Notes under the pieces: model-generated
Databases searched by the model: none
What the model was told of the DNA's origin: nothing
Seen by the model: only the letters and a program-made list of their open reading frames with translations
Assembly (NCBI GenBank): GCA_934155645.1
Contig: CAKPHC010000001.1
Span: forward strand, 62,001-126,000
DNA from: an uncultured Bacilli bacterium
Lineage (GTDB): Bacteria; Bacillota_I; Bacilli_A; RF39; UBA660
Length of the DNA stretch: 64,000 bases
Direction: 5' to 3'
Program-made: the position numbers and the translations under genes
Shown here: positions 50,342 to 59,633 of the stretch, piece by piece
Position numbering within the stretch: position 1 is the stretch's first letter
How the letters are laid out: every line of letters begins with the position of its first letter

Positions 50342-53300
50342 TTTCTTTATTACATCAAATTTTACTTCTAATCCATTTAGATTAGTTACTTCAGTAATAT
50401 CATTAACTTTAACTAAATCATCACATAAAGTTTCTTTCTTTATAAAATCAATATAATCTTTAATAGCATTTTCAAATTCACTATTTTCTACATATCTTAT
50501 ATCAATTCTATCTAAGATATCAAAATCTTTACTCTTTCTTAGTTGTTGAACTTTACTAATTAATTCTCTTGCAACACCTTCATTAATTAAATCTTGTGTT
50601 AAAGTAGTATCTAATACAATAAAGTTATCTCCTTCGTAAGATGCGGTAAATCCTTTCTTAGATTCAACTCTTATATCTACCATACCAGTTTCTACTGTAA
50701 AGTTATCTCCATCAAGATTAATATTGATACTGTTACCATTTTTTAGTTCGTTTACTTCATCACTAGTTAACTTAGTTAATGCTTCTTGGAATACTTTAAT
50801 TTTAGGCCCTAAAACCTTACCTACTTCTTTAAAGTTAGGTTTAACATTAAAGTTCATATATTTACTTAAGTCTTGTTCAAATATTACCTCTTTAACATTT
50901 AACTCTTCCTTAATTAAATCCACTAAATCACTAATGATTTGTTCATTCTTACCATCTAATATTACTTCACTTATTGGTTGACGAACCTTTATTTTAACTT
51001 CTTCTCTAGCATTACGACCAAGTGATATTAAATCACGTACTTTATCCATTCTCTCTTCTATTAAAGAATTAAATTTCTCTTCATCACATACTGGATAACT
51101 TGCTAAGTGAACACTTTCACATCCAGTTAAATCACGATATATTTCTTCAACAACAAATGGTGCAATTGGAGCGATTAATTTACATAATCCAATTAATACT
51201 TCATAAGTAGTTTGATATACTGCTTTCTTACTATTATCTAACTCACTAGCCCAGAATCTTCTTCGGTTACGTCTTATATACCAGTTAGATAAATCTTCAT
51301 TTAAGAATACATTTATTGCTTTACAAGCTTTATTCAAATCATACTCATCCATAGCACCAGTTACACATTTTATTAATCTATTATATTTAGATAATAACCA
51401 TTTATCTATTTCTTCTAAATCATTATATTCAATATGGAACTCTCTAGGATCTAGATTATCTGTATTAGCATATAATTGGAAGAAAGTATAAGTATTTTTT
51501 AAAGTACTAAAGAATTTTGATTGAATTTCTTTTATACCATCTTCATCAAATTTTAATGGTGTCCATACAGGTGATGCATTTAACATATAAAATCTTGTAG
51601 CATCTGCTCCATACTTTTCAATAATACCAAATGGTTCAACAGAATTGCCTTTACTCTTATGCATTTTTTGACCATATTTATCTAGAATTAAATCATTTAC
51701 CAAAACATTTTTATATGGTGAGCAACCTTTAACAAATGTTGAAATAACTAATAGTGAATAGAACCAACCTCTTGTTTGATCTATTCCTTCTGAAATGAAA
51801 TCAGCTGGGAATTGATGTTCAAACAATTCTTTATTTTCAAATGGATAATGATATTGAGCAAAAGGCATAGAACCAGAATCAAACCAACAGTCAATTACGT
51901 CTTTTACCCTTGTCATTTCCTTACCACATTCTGGACATTTAATATGAATATCATCTACGTATGGTCTATGAAGTTCAATTGATTCATCAATTTTTTCTAT
52001 TGCTTTTTCTACTAATTCTTTTCTAGAACCAATCATTTCATCATGTCCACAAGAACATCTCCATAATGGGATTGGTGTACCCCAATATCTATTCCTTGAT
52101 ATTGCCCAGTCGTTCATATTTTCTAACCAGTTACCAAATCTTTTTTCACCAACATATTCAGGGTACCAATTAACTTTATTATTTTCTTCAATGATTTTAT
52201 CTTTAAACGCTGTCGTTTTAATATATAAGCTTGGCTTAGAATAATATACAAGAGGAGTTTTACATCTCCAACAATGTGGATAATTATGTTCCATCTTTTG
52301 TTTCTTGAACAATTTATCTTCTTTAGCTAAATACTTAATTATTTCTATTTCAAGTTCAGGGTCTACTACTAATCTACCTTTCCAAGGTCCTTCAGTATAA
52401 CATCCTTGTTCATCTACTGGATTTAACATAGGTAAGTCGTATTTTAAACCTACTTCATAGTCATCTTGTCCGAAAGCTGGTGCTATATGAACTATACCAG
52501 TACCATCTTCCATAGTTACATAATCAGCACATGTAATATAGAATCCTTTTTTATTTACTTTAAGTATAGGTAAGAATTGTTCATATTCTCTATATTCTAA
52601 ATCTTTACCAATGTATTCTTCTATTACTTCAAAATCATCCCCTAAAACTTTATGAGCAAGTTTTTCAGCAACAATGAAATTATATCCTTTTGATAAACAT
52701 TTAACATATTTTTCATTTGGATTAACACATGCCGCTACGTTTGCCATTAATGTCCAAGGAGTAGTAGTCCATACAAGTAAATAAGTATTATCTTCATCTT
52801 TTAATTTAAATGGAACAGTAACAGTATTAACACTTATCTCTTTATATCCTTGTGCTACTTCATGACTAGCAAGACCAGTACCACATCTAGGACAATAAGG
52901 TAATATTTTTAATCCATCATAGATTAATCCTTCATCAAAGAATTTCTTTAATATCCACCACTCTGTTTCAATATAATTATTATCATATGTAACATAAGGA
53001 TGTTCTAGGTCTATAAATTGACCAATTTCTTCTGTAAATCTTCTAAATGCTTCTTCATTTTTCCATACAGATTCACGACACTTTTCATTGAACTCTTTGA
53101 TTCCATATTTTTCAATATCTAATTTACCAGAAAAACCTAGTTCCTTTTCTACTTGAACTTCTACAGGTAATCCATGAGTATCCCATCCTACTTTACGTAA
53201 AACTTTATACCCTTGCATAGTCTTATATTTACAGAAAGTATCTTTTAATAGTTTTGCTAAAATATGATGTACTCCAGGCATACCATTTGCAGTAGCAGGT

Positions 53301-53431
53301 CCATCATAAAACACAAAATAATCTTTTCCTTTTTCAATACTTTTTTCTAAAACCTTTTCTTCTTTCCAAGATTTACTAATATTACTTTCAAAAGTATGAA
53401 CATCTTCTTTTGATAATTCCTTAAATTTCAT
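50339..53431 (-). CDS. ileS: Isoleucyl-tRNA synthetase
   Basis: 1030 residues, class I synthetase. The HIGH box appears as GMPGVHHILAKLLKD, and the KMSKS box as DKYGQKMHKSKGNSVEP; the editing domain (CP1) with WTTTPWTLMANVA is present. The C-terminus includes the anticodon-binding domain and the SxxxI-type long tail seen in Bacilli-unlike (IleS2-like) enzymes, so it may belong to the mupirocin-tolerant type; this is uncertain. I start at ATG 53431 after AAGGAGG. Controlled by an isoleucine T-box leader. Confidence 0.96.
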   Translation of the reverse strand: MKFKELSKEDVHTFESNISKSWKEEKVLEKSIEKGKDYFVFYDGPATANGMPGVHHILAKLLKDTFCKYKTMQGYKVLRKVGWDTHGLPVEVQVEKELGFSGKLDIEKYGIKEFNEKCRESVWKNEEAFRRFTEEIGQFIDLEHPYVTYDNNYIETEWWILKKFFDEGLIYDGLKILPYCPRCGTGLASHEVAQGYKEISVNTVTVPFKLKDEDNTYLLVWTTTPWTLMANVAACVNPNEKYVKCLSKGYNFIVAEKLAHKVLGDDFEVIEEYIGKDLEYREYEQFLPILKVNKKGFYITCADYVTMEDGTGIVHIAPAFGQDDYEVGLKYDLPMLNPVDEQGCYTEGPWKGRLVVDPELEIEIIKYLAKEDKLFKKQKMEHNYPHCWRCKTPLVYYSKPSLYIKTTAFKDKIIEENNKVNWYPEYVGEKRFGNWLENMNDWAISRNRYWGTPIPLWRCSCGHDEMIGSRKELVEKAIEKIDESIELHRPYVDDIHIKCPECGKEMTRVKDVIDCWFDSGSMPFAQYHYPFENKELFEHQFPADFISEGIDQTRGWFYSLLVISTFVKGCSPYKNVLVNDLILDKYGQKMHKSKGNSVEPFGIIEKYGADATRFYMLNASPVWTPLKFDEDGIKEIQSKFFSTLKNTYTFFQLYANTDNLDPREFHIEYNDLEEIDKWLLSKYNRLIKCVTGAMDEYDLNKACKAINVFLNEDLSNWYIRRNRRRFWASELDNSKKAVYQTTYEVLIGLCKLIAPIAPFVVEEIYRDLTGCESVHLASYPVCDEEKFNSLIEERMDKVRDLISLGRNAREEVKIKVRQPISEVILDGKNEQIISDLVDLIKEELNVKEVIFEQDLSKYMNFNVKPNFKEVGKVLGPKIKVFQEALTKLTSDEVNELKNGNSININLDGDNFTVETGMVDIRVESKKGFTASYEGDNFIVLDTTLTQDLINEGVARELISKVQQLRKSKDFDILDRIDIRYVENSEFENAIKDYIDFIKKETLCDDLVKVNDITEVTNLNGLEVKFDVIKK

Positions 53432-53449
53432 ATTATCCCTCCTTATAAA

Positions 53450-53671
53450 TAAAAAACACGATAACTTCACCCAAAGGACGAAATTACCGTGTTACCACCT
53501 TAATTCATAGAATATTATTCTATCTCTTTACTATAACGCGTAACCGTATTTATCTTATCCATAAATCGCAACTTGAAAGTGATCTTAATTAATTCTTACT
53601 TGCTTTCTTTCACCTTACAAAGCTCTCTATAAAGTAGTTTATTAATTACGTCTTTCGCACTTGCTTTAACG
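53450..53671 (-). promoter_or_regulatory. T-box(Ile): T-box leader, isoleucine type
   Basis: Complete T-box riboswitch before ileS. Conserved T-box AAGGTGGTAACACGG at 53487-53501; terminator AACACGGTAA...TTATCGTGTT with T6 (53450-53495); specifier codon AUC (53581-53583) in the stem I loop; base of stem I about 53660. Uncharged tRNA-Ile binding favours antitermination and ileS expression. All elements are in their standard order. Confidence 0.92.
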
Positions 53672-53677
53672 AAATCT

Positions 53678-53706
53678 AATATAACACACTTTTTTTGGGA
53701 TTTCAA
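53678..53706 (-). promoter_or_regulatory. Promoter of the ileS T-box
   Basis: TTGAAA (53701-53706), 17-base spacer, TATATT (53678-53683). Confidence 0.75.
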
Positions 53707-54321
53707 CTATTTTCCACCATAAGAGCCATAATCATTATATGTTTCATTTCTTCTTCCATATCTTGCATAATAAGTATCTAGTTCATTATTAATATACATA
53801 GCTGCATTATCAGTTTTTGCTATATTATCTAAAACTTCTTTTTTACCTTCTCTTCGATAATGAGCAAAGCTTCTAGCTACACTTCCTAAAACTTCAGGAT
53901 TTTCTAATTGTCTATATGCACTTTCTACTCCATTATTTACCATATCATTAAATAACATTACTGATGTTTGGTCATCTGTCATAGTAGATTGATATTTATC
54001 TCCTAATGTATTACTAGCCCTTGTATCGTTTTTTCTATGATAAGTTGCTACATTAACAACGTTTTTAAGCAACTCATTTTTTATTCCATCTACACCAATA
54101 CCGGCCATATCAAATCTTAAATTACCTTGTCTAGTATAATCGTTACACATCCCATCAGCTGAATACATAGTCTTTATTATCGCATTAGCAGAATAATTAA
54201 TAGCCATATTTTCTAAATCATTATAACTCATATTGCCATTACTAACCTCTTTATAATATGCGCTCATATATGCACCAGTTGTAAATGATGAAGCCTTTTC
54301 CATTATCTCTAAATTGCTCAT
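53707..54321 (-). CDS. Hypothetical protein, 204 aa
   Basis: Not recognised. Soluble and helical, with a long polar tail (YGRRNETYNDYGSYGGK). MEKASSFTTGAYMSAYYKEV at the start and LFNDMVNNGVESAYRQLENPEVLGSVARSFAHYRREGKKEVLDNI in the second half, a mostly alpha protein. I use the ATG at 54321, with GGAAGG at good distance. Upstream of ileS T-box promoter and divergent from a PF06541 membrane-protein gene. No function proposed. Confidence 0.5.
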   Translation of the reverse strand: MSNLEIMEKASSFTTGAYMSAYYKEVSNGNMSYNDLENMAINYSANAIIKTMYSADGMCNDYTRQGNLRFDMAGIGVDGIKNELLKNVVNVATYHRKNDTRASNTLGDKYQSTMTDDQTSVMLFNDMVNNGVESAYRQLENPEVLGSVARSFAHYRREGKKEVLDNIAKTDNAAMYINNELDTYYARYGRRNETYNDYGSYGGK

Positions 54322-54426
54322 AAGACACCTTCCTATACTATAAATTATTATATCCACTACAATTCTAATATTCAATAAATTTGCATAATTATTTTATTAC
54401 TTTACATATTAATAATGGTGAATATT

Positions 54427-54927
54427 ATGTATTATTATTTAAATATATTTTTTCTTTTATCTATCCTAGGTCACATTATAGAAAATTTCGTTTACGTACA
54501 TGTTGACAGTGGTATTTTATTTGGACCTTGGACACCAATATATGGATTTGGTACCTTACTTATTTTAGGCATTAATAACTTGTTGAAAAAACTTAAATTA
54601 AATAAATACGTTCATCCTATCGTTTTATTTATATTATCAGCTGTATTTTTATCAACATTAGAATATATAGGAGGAACTTTAATAGAAAAACTATTTGGAA
54701 GAATATTCTGGGATTATTCTTATCAAAAATTTAACATTGGTAAATATACTTCACTTAAAATGAGTCTAATATGGGGTGTAGCTAGTATTTTACTTGTATG
54801 CATAGCTATTCCTCTATTAGATAAATTAATAAAAAAAATACCAAAATTCATCACATGGATTTTAGTACTTTTATTTATTATTGATGTTATTGTAACAAGT
54901 ATTTCTTTAGGAGAATTCTTAATCTAA
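54427..54927 (+). CDS. PF06541 membrane protein (putative ABC-transporter type IV)
   Basis: 166 residues, five predicted membrane helices. SILGHIIENFVYVHVDSGILFGPWTPIYGFGTLLI and LSTLEYIGGTLIEKLFGRIFWDYSYQKFNIGKYTSL are the strongest conserved blocks of PF06541. The family is annotated as an ABC-type membrane component but function is unknown. Start ATG 54427 with GGTGA 6 bases upstream; the earlier ATG at 54415 lies before that site. It converges on and overlaps the ALDH-like gene by 9 bases. Confidence 0.85.
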   Translation: MYYYLNIFFLLSILGHIIENFVYVHVDSGILFGPWTPIYGFGTLLILGINNLLKKLKLNKYVHPIVLFILSAVFLSTLEYIGGTLIEKLFGRIFWDYSYQKFNIGKYTSLKMSLIWGVASILLVCIAIPLLDKLIKKIPKFITWILVLLFIIDVIVTSISLGEFLI

Positions 54928-56355
54928 TACATCCTTTAATACAATAACTTTTACTTTAGACACTTCCTCTAGTGAACCAAGTACTCCTTCTTTACCAAAT
55001 CCAGAATACTTCCAACCTTCACTAGTCATTTGCATCATTTGATTTTGTGTTCCGCCATTTATTATAACATTACCTGATTTTAAAAGTGATGCAACTTTCA
55101 TAGCAATTTTAGTATTTCTTGTAAATACACTAGTAGCATTACCATAAGCTGAAGAATTGGCAATATCTATAGCATCATTTAAACTTTCAAACTCGATAAT
55201 AGACACTACTGGTCCTAGGATATCTAAGTTAGTAGCAACTGGCATATTACGATGAACATCAGATATGATAGTAGGTTCATAGAAAGCACCATTCCTTCTA
55301 CCACCGATCACTAATTTTGCTCCAACTTTTACCATATCATTAACTTGTTTTTCTACCTTTTCGGCTGCCTTTTCACTTATTAAGCAACCCAAATCAGTAT
55401 CTTTATCTGTAGGTATTCCTAGTTTTATAGAACCAATCTTTCTAATTAATTTATTTATAAATTCTTCTTTTAACGAAGTATGAACTATAAATCTTTTATT
55501 AGCTGTATTTAACTGCCCAGCATTATAAAATCTACTTCTTGCAGCTTCATTAACTGCTAAATCAACATCAGCATCTTTACATAAGATAAAGGCATTGTTT
55601 CCCCCTAAGCTTAATACTGATTTAGTTAAATTCTTAGCGCAAGTAGCCATAACTCTTATACCATTAGCAGTAGAGCCGTTGAAAGTAATCAAACTTACAT
55701 CAGGGTGCATTGCTATTGCTTGTCCTACTGTTTTTCCATCACCATGAATTACTTGAACAACACCTTCATAAACTCCTGCTTGTCTTAACATGTAAACAAT
55801 CTTAGTTATAGCAAGTGGAGCATGATGAGAGGGTTTTACAATTACGGCATTTCCCATAATCAAAGCACTAATAATTTTACCAGCTAAAATATCCATTCTA
55901 AAATTATAAGGTAAAATAACTCCAACTACTCCAAGAGCCTCCCTAGTAGTAAATTGTAAAGAATTTGCTAATGATTCTTCAATACCACTAGATAAAGATT
56001 TACCATATAAATGTTTAGCTTCTTCTACAACAGACAAAGTCATTTCATATAGATAATCTAATTCCTCTTGTGATTCCTTTAGTGCTTTACCACTTTCTTC
56101 AGATAAAACACTAGCTAAATCTGGAGTATTTTCTTTTAATATTTTAGAAAATTTAATTAACAAATCTGCTCTTTCATATAATGGTGTAGCTTCCCAACTA
56201 GGTTGTGCTGCCTTTGCTAAATTAACTGTTAAAACTACATCATCTACAGTTGAACTAGGAATTGTATCAATTAAACTTCCTGTTGCTGGATTAATAACCT
56301 CTATAACATTTAAATTAGAGGAATCTCTCCAGTCATTACCTATTAAATTCTTCAT
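54919..56355 (-). CDS. Aldehyde-dehydrogenase-fold protein lacking catalytic residues (pseudoenzyme)
   Basis: 478 residues of the ALDH superfamily, succinate-semialdehyde-dehydrogenase-like. The fold is intact: VIVKPSHHAPLAI (NAD-binding Lys), ITFNGSTANGI, and PFNFRMD-like N-terminal contacts (ILPYNFRMDILAG). But the catalytic Cys in the GQxC motif is Asn283 (YNAGQLNTANKRF), and the general-base Glu of ELGG is Ser249 (SVLSLGGNNA), 34 residues apart as in active enzymes. The NAD-ribose Glu also appears changed (NLDILGPV instead of EEIFGPV). So it can hardly oxidise aldehydes by the usual route. Start ATG 56355 after AAAGGGGAG. Confidence 0.9.
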   Translation of the reverse strand: MKNLIGNDWRDSSNLNVIEVINPATGSLIDTIPSSTVDDVVLTVNLAKAAQPSWEATPLYERADLLIKFSKILKENTPDLASVLSEESGKALKESQEELDYLYEMTLSVVEEAKHLYGKSLSSGIEESLANSLQFTTREALGVVGVILPYNFRMDILAGKIISALIMGNAVIVKPSHHAPLAITKIVYMLRQAGVYEGVVQVIHGDGKTVGQAIAMHPDVSLITFNGSTANGIRVMATCAKNLTKSVLSLGGNNAFILCKDADVDLAVNEAARSRFYNAGQLNTANKRFIVHTSLKEEFINKLIRKIGSIKLGIPTDKDTDLGCLISEKAAEKVEKQVNDMVKVGAKLVIGGRRNGAFYEPTIISDVHRNMPVATNLDILGPVVSIIEFESLNDAIDIANSSAYGNATSVFTRNTKIAMKVASLLKSGNVIINGGTQNQMMQMTSEGWKYSGFGKEGVLGSLEEVSKVKVIVLKDVLD

Positions 56356-56455
56356 ATCAAGCTCCCCTTTATTCTTTCGTATTCCCACGATACCCTAGTG
56401 TAATTATAACAAAAAAATTTCAATATGAACATACCCTTTTTTATTTATTTCAAAA

Positions 56456-56480
56456 TTAAAAAAATCTATTGCTAGATTTT
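56456..56480 (-). terminator. Terminator of the TPR glycosyltransferase gene
   Basis: AAAATCTA-GCAA-TAGATTTT with T5-7 on the - strand; the stem overlaps the stop codon. Confidence 0.8.
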
Positions 56481-57563
56481 AATTTCTTTTGCTATTATTT
56501 CTTTGTTTTTTAAAAGTCTTTCATCGTTGGGATTCATTGAAAGTGCTATATCAACATTTCTAAGAGATTCTTGATAATCTTTTTTATAATAAAGTGCAAT
56601 AGATAATAAATCATAAACAGTATAATTCCAACTGAAAGGTTCATTAATATATGTTTTAGCATGACTCTTAATAGAAAGTGCTTTATTACAATAATCGATT
56701 ACTTCATCCCAGCTAGACATTTGATATTTAAAAAGTGCCATTTCCATATAAGGATCCCTTAAATAAGGTGCTTCCTCTATCGCTTTATTAAGCCACATTT
56801 CTACCTCATTATATCGCTTCAAATTAATATAACATCTAGCAATAAATCTCATAGATGCACATCTCTCATCACGCCACGTTGCTTTAGGTAATGACAAATG
56901 TTTTATAAGTGTATCTATCGCCTCGTTCCACTTTCCATAATACATATATTCTCTACCTAAATAATGCATATTCCTATCATCAGTTTCATCTTCTTTAACT
57001 GACAATTCTAATAAAGGTAGATAAGAACTTCTTGATTTAGTCCTATCTGGATAATGATTTAACGTAATATCATCTATTACTATCTTATTTTCTTTATTTT
57101 CTCCAATATAACTCAAAACCTCATGTACTGGATGTGTCCATTTATAATCATTATGACTATGTATTTTTTCTATATAAAAGTTGACACTTGGATTGTCATA
57201 TTCATCAAAACTCCAATTATAATTATAACTTGCTCTAGTAGTATCATCTTTCCAATTTTCTTCTAATTTTTCTCGCCAACCCTTTTCAAACACTTCATCC
57301 AAATCAGTACATACACATATATCAGCATCACTTGGTACTAATTCCAATGATTTATTTCTTGCCACATCAAAACGCCATGGATTTATTACTTCTTGAATTA
57401 CATTAACACCTAACTCTTTTAATTTGTTTACAGTATCATCACTAGAACCAGTATCTAAAACATATATAGCATCAGCTTCACTCATTGATTCAACCCAACG
57501 TGATACAAACTTCTCCTCGTTCTTAGTAATAGCATAGACATAAACTTTATATTTTTTACTCAT
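56472..57563 (-). CDS. GT2 glycosyltransferase with C-terminal TPR repeats
   Basis: 363 residues. N-terminal GT2 domain: ITKNEEKFVSRWVESM, YVLDTGSSDDTV, DADICVCTDLDEVFEKGW (DXD-like). From about residue 190 TPR-like repeats (YLGREYMYYGKWNEAIDTLIKHL, IARCYINLKRYNEVEMWLNKAI, YYKKDYQESLRNVDIALSMNPNDE). This combination is common in cell-surface glycan loci of low-GC Gram-positives; sugar and acceptor are unknown. Monocistronic, GGGG site. It lies downstream of the htpG gene but has its own terminator. Confidence 0.85.
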   Translation of the reverse strand: MSKKYKVYVYAITKNEEKFVSRWVESMSEADAIYVLDTGSSDDTVNKLKELGVNVIQEVINPWRFDVARNKSLELVPSDADICVCTDLDEVFEKGWREKLEENWKDDTTRASYNYNWSFDEYDNPSVNFYIEKIHSHNDYKWTHPVHEVLSYIGENKENKIVIDDITLNHYPDRTKSRSSYLPLLELSVKEDETDDRNMHYLGREYMYYGKWNEAIDTLIKHLSLPKATWRDERCASMRFIARCYINLKRYNEVEMWLNKAIEEAPYLRDPYMEMALFKYQMSSWDEVIDYCNKALSIKSHAKTYINEPFSWNYTVYDLLSIALYYKKDYQESLRNVDIALSMNPNDERLLKNKEIIAKEIKI

Positions 57564-57608
57564 AATACCCCTCTACTTTAATTTATGTAGAGAAAGTAAA
57601 ATAGTAAC

Positions 57609-57632
57609 CAAAAAAAGAACCGAAGTTCTTTA
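57609..57632 (-). terminator. htpG terminator
   Basis: AAAGAAC-TTCG-GTTCTTT with a UUCG loop and T7 on the - strand; stem overlaps the stop codon. Confidence 0.88.
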
Positions 57633-59522
57633 TTTAGATAAGTATTCACAGATTAAGTTACTAATCTCAGTAGGATTATCAATAGTTAATCCCTCAATTA
57701 TTCTTGCTTCTGCATAAAGTATTTTAGCATATTCCTTCAACTGTTCTTTATCTTTTTTATATAAATCATTAAGTTTCTTAGCAATATCATGATTTTCATT
57801 TATTTCTAGAATCTTATTAGCTTTAACACTATTTTCAAATGGCATGTTCTTCATTGTTTTTTCCATTTCAACAGAAACTTCACCTTCACTGCTTAAACAT
57901 ACTGGATGATTTTTTAATTTGTTAGTAAACTTAATTCCTTTTACTTCTGGAATAGCTTCCATCATTACACTAAACATGTCTTTAGCTTCACTATTCTTAG
58001 CATTTAATGATTCTTTCTCTTCTTTTGTATCTATATCCAAATCATCACCACATACATTTTTGAATTCTTTTCCATTATAATTTTGTAACATCATAATAGT
58101 AAATTCATCAATATAATCAGTACAGTATAAAACATCATATCCTTTATCTATTACACTTTCAACTTGTGGTAACATACTTATTTTAGCAACAGACTCACCA
58201 CATGCATAATAAATACTCTTTTGGTCTTCCTTCATATTTTTTACATATTCATCTAATGTTACTAACTTATTATCTTTTGAAGATGTAAACATGATTAAGT
58301 CTTTTAATTTATCATTATTCATTCCGTAACTGCTATAGATACCATATTTTAACTGCATTCCGAAACTGTTATAAAACTTTTCATAATCAGAACGTCTATT
58401 ATCACGCATATCTTCTAACTCTTTTTTAATTTTTGTCTCAATTGAATTTGCAATAGTTTTTAGAATTCTATTCTGTTGTAAAGTTTCACGAGATATATTA
58501 AGTGCTAAATCAGGAGTATCAACAACACCTTTTACAAAACTATAATAATCAGGTAATAAATCTGAACATTTCTCCATTATTAGAACTCCATTTGAATATA
58601 ATTGAAGTCCTTTTTCATACTCTTTTGTATAGTAATCAAATGGAGCATGTGATGGAATATATATAAGTGAATTATATTCAACTGTACCTTCTGCTTTAGT
58701 ATGAATTCTTGCTAGAGGTTTTTCATAATCAAAGAATTTATCAGAATAGAAAGTATCATATTCTTCATCTTTGATTTTATTTTTATCACGTTTCCATATT
58801 GGAATTAATGAATTTATTACTTCTAATTCTTTTACAGTTTCATACTCGTCTTTATCATCTTTATTTTTCTTTTCTTTTAAATGACTATGTTCTACTTCCA
58901 TCATAATTGGATAAGTAATATAATCACTATATTTCTTAATTAAAGCAATTATTTCATGTTCATCCAAGTATTTACTGTAATTATCATCTTCGGTATCTTC
59001 TTTAATATGTAACACTACTGAAGTACCATAACTATCTCTTGAATCTTTAGTAATAGTATAACCATCTACGCCACTAGATGTCCATTTATAAGCTTCATCA
59101 GTTCCATATTTTTGAGAAATAACATCTACCTCGCTGGCAACCATAAATGATGAATAAAAACCAACACCAAATTGTCCAATGATATCAATATTTTCTTTAT
59201 GCTCATTATTATTTTTAAAATCTAGCGAACCACTCTTAGCAATAGTACCTAAATTAGTTTCTAACTCTTCACTAGTCATACCAATACCATTATCACTAAT
59301 AGTTAATGTTCTATTATCTTTATCTATTTCAATATTAATTGCTAATTTATCTTTATCTATATCAATACCTTTATCAGTTAAAGACATGTAATGTAATTTA
59401 TCTATCGCATCACTAGCATTAGAAATAACCTCTCTTAAAAATATTTCTTTATTTGTATAAATAGAATTAATCATTAAGTCCATAAGTTTTTTAGACTCGG
59501 CTTTAAATTCTTTCTTTTTCAT
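57630..59522 (-). CDS. htpG: Molecular chaperone HtpG (Hsp90)
   Basis: 630 residues. N-terminal ATPase (GHKL): EFKAESKKLMDLMINSIYTNKEIFLREVISNASDAIDKL, SDNGIGMTSEEL, and IGQFGVGFYSSFMVA. Middle domain with ISRETLQQNRILKTI and the C-terminal dimerisation part. It is a cytosolic ATP-dependent chaperone for late protein folding. I start at ATG 59522 after GGAAGGG; in-frame codons upstream have no site. Regulation is not visible (no CIRCE seen upstream). Confidence 0.98.
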   Translation of the reverse strand: MKKKEFKAESKKLMDLMINSIYTNKEIFLREVISNASDAIDKLHYMSLTDKGIDIDKDKLAINIEIDKDNRTLTISDNGIGMTSEELETNLGTIAKSGSLDFKNNNEHKENIDIIGQFGVGFYSSFMVASEVDVISQKYGTDEAYKWTSSGVDGYTITKDSRDSYGTSVVLHIKEDTEDDNYSKYLDEHEIIALIKKYSDYITYPIMMEVEHSHLKEKKNKDDKDEYETVKELEVINSLIPIWKRDKNKIKDEEYDTFYSDKFFDYEKPLARIHTKAEGTVEYNSLIYIPSHAPFDYYTKEYEKGLQLYSNGVLIMEKCSDLLPDYYSFVKGVVDTPDLALNISRETLQQNRILKTIANSIETKIKKELEDMRDNRRSDYEKFYNSFGMQLKYGIYSSYGMNNDKLKDLIMFTSSKDNKLVTLDEYVKNMKEDQKSIYYACGESVAKISMLPQVESVIDKGYDVLYCTDYIDEFTIMMLQNYNGKEFKNVCGDDLDIDTKEEKESLNAKNSEAKDMFSVMMEAIPEVKGIKFTNKLKNHPVCLSSEGEVSVEMEKTMKNMPFENSVKANKILEINENHDIAKKLNDLYKKDKEQLKEYAKILYAEARIIEGLTIDNPTEISNLICEYLSK

Positions 59523-59608
59523 TTCTATCCCTTCCTTTATGTACATAACATAATATAGTCCTCTTGTTAGCACTTGTCAATAAAGTTTGCTAAATTTCAT
59601 ATAAATTT

Positions 59609-59633
59609 CAAAAAAGAGTATTTCTACTCTTTA
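59609..59633 (-). terminator. Terminator of the acyl-CoA ligase-cls operon
   Basis: AAAGAGTA-GAAA-TACTCTTT with T6 on the - strand, overlapping the ligase stop codon. Confidence 0.85.
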
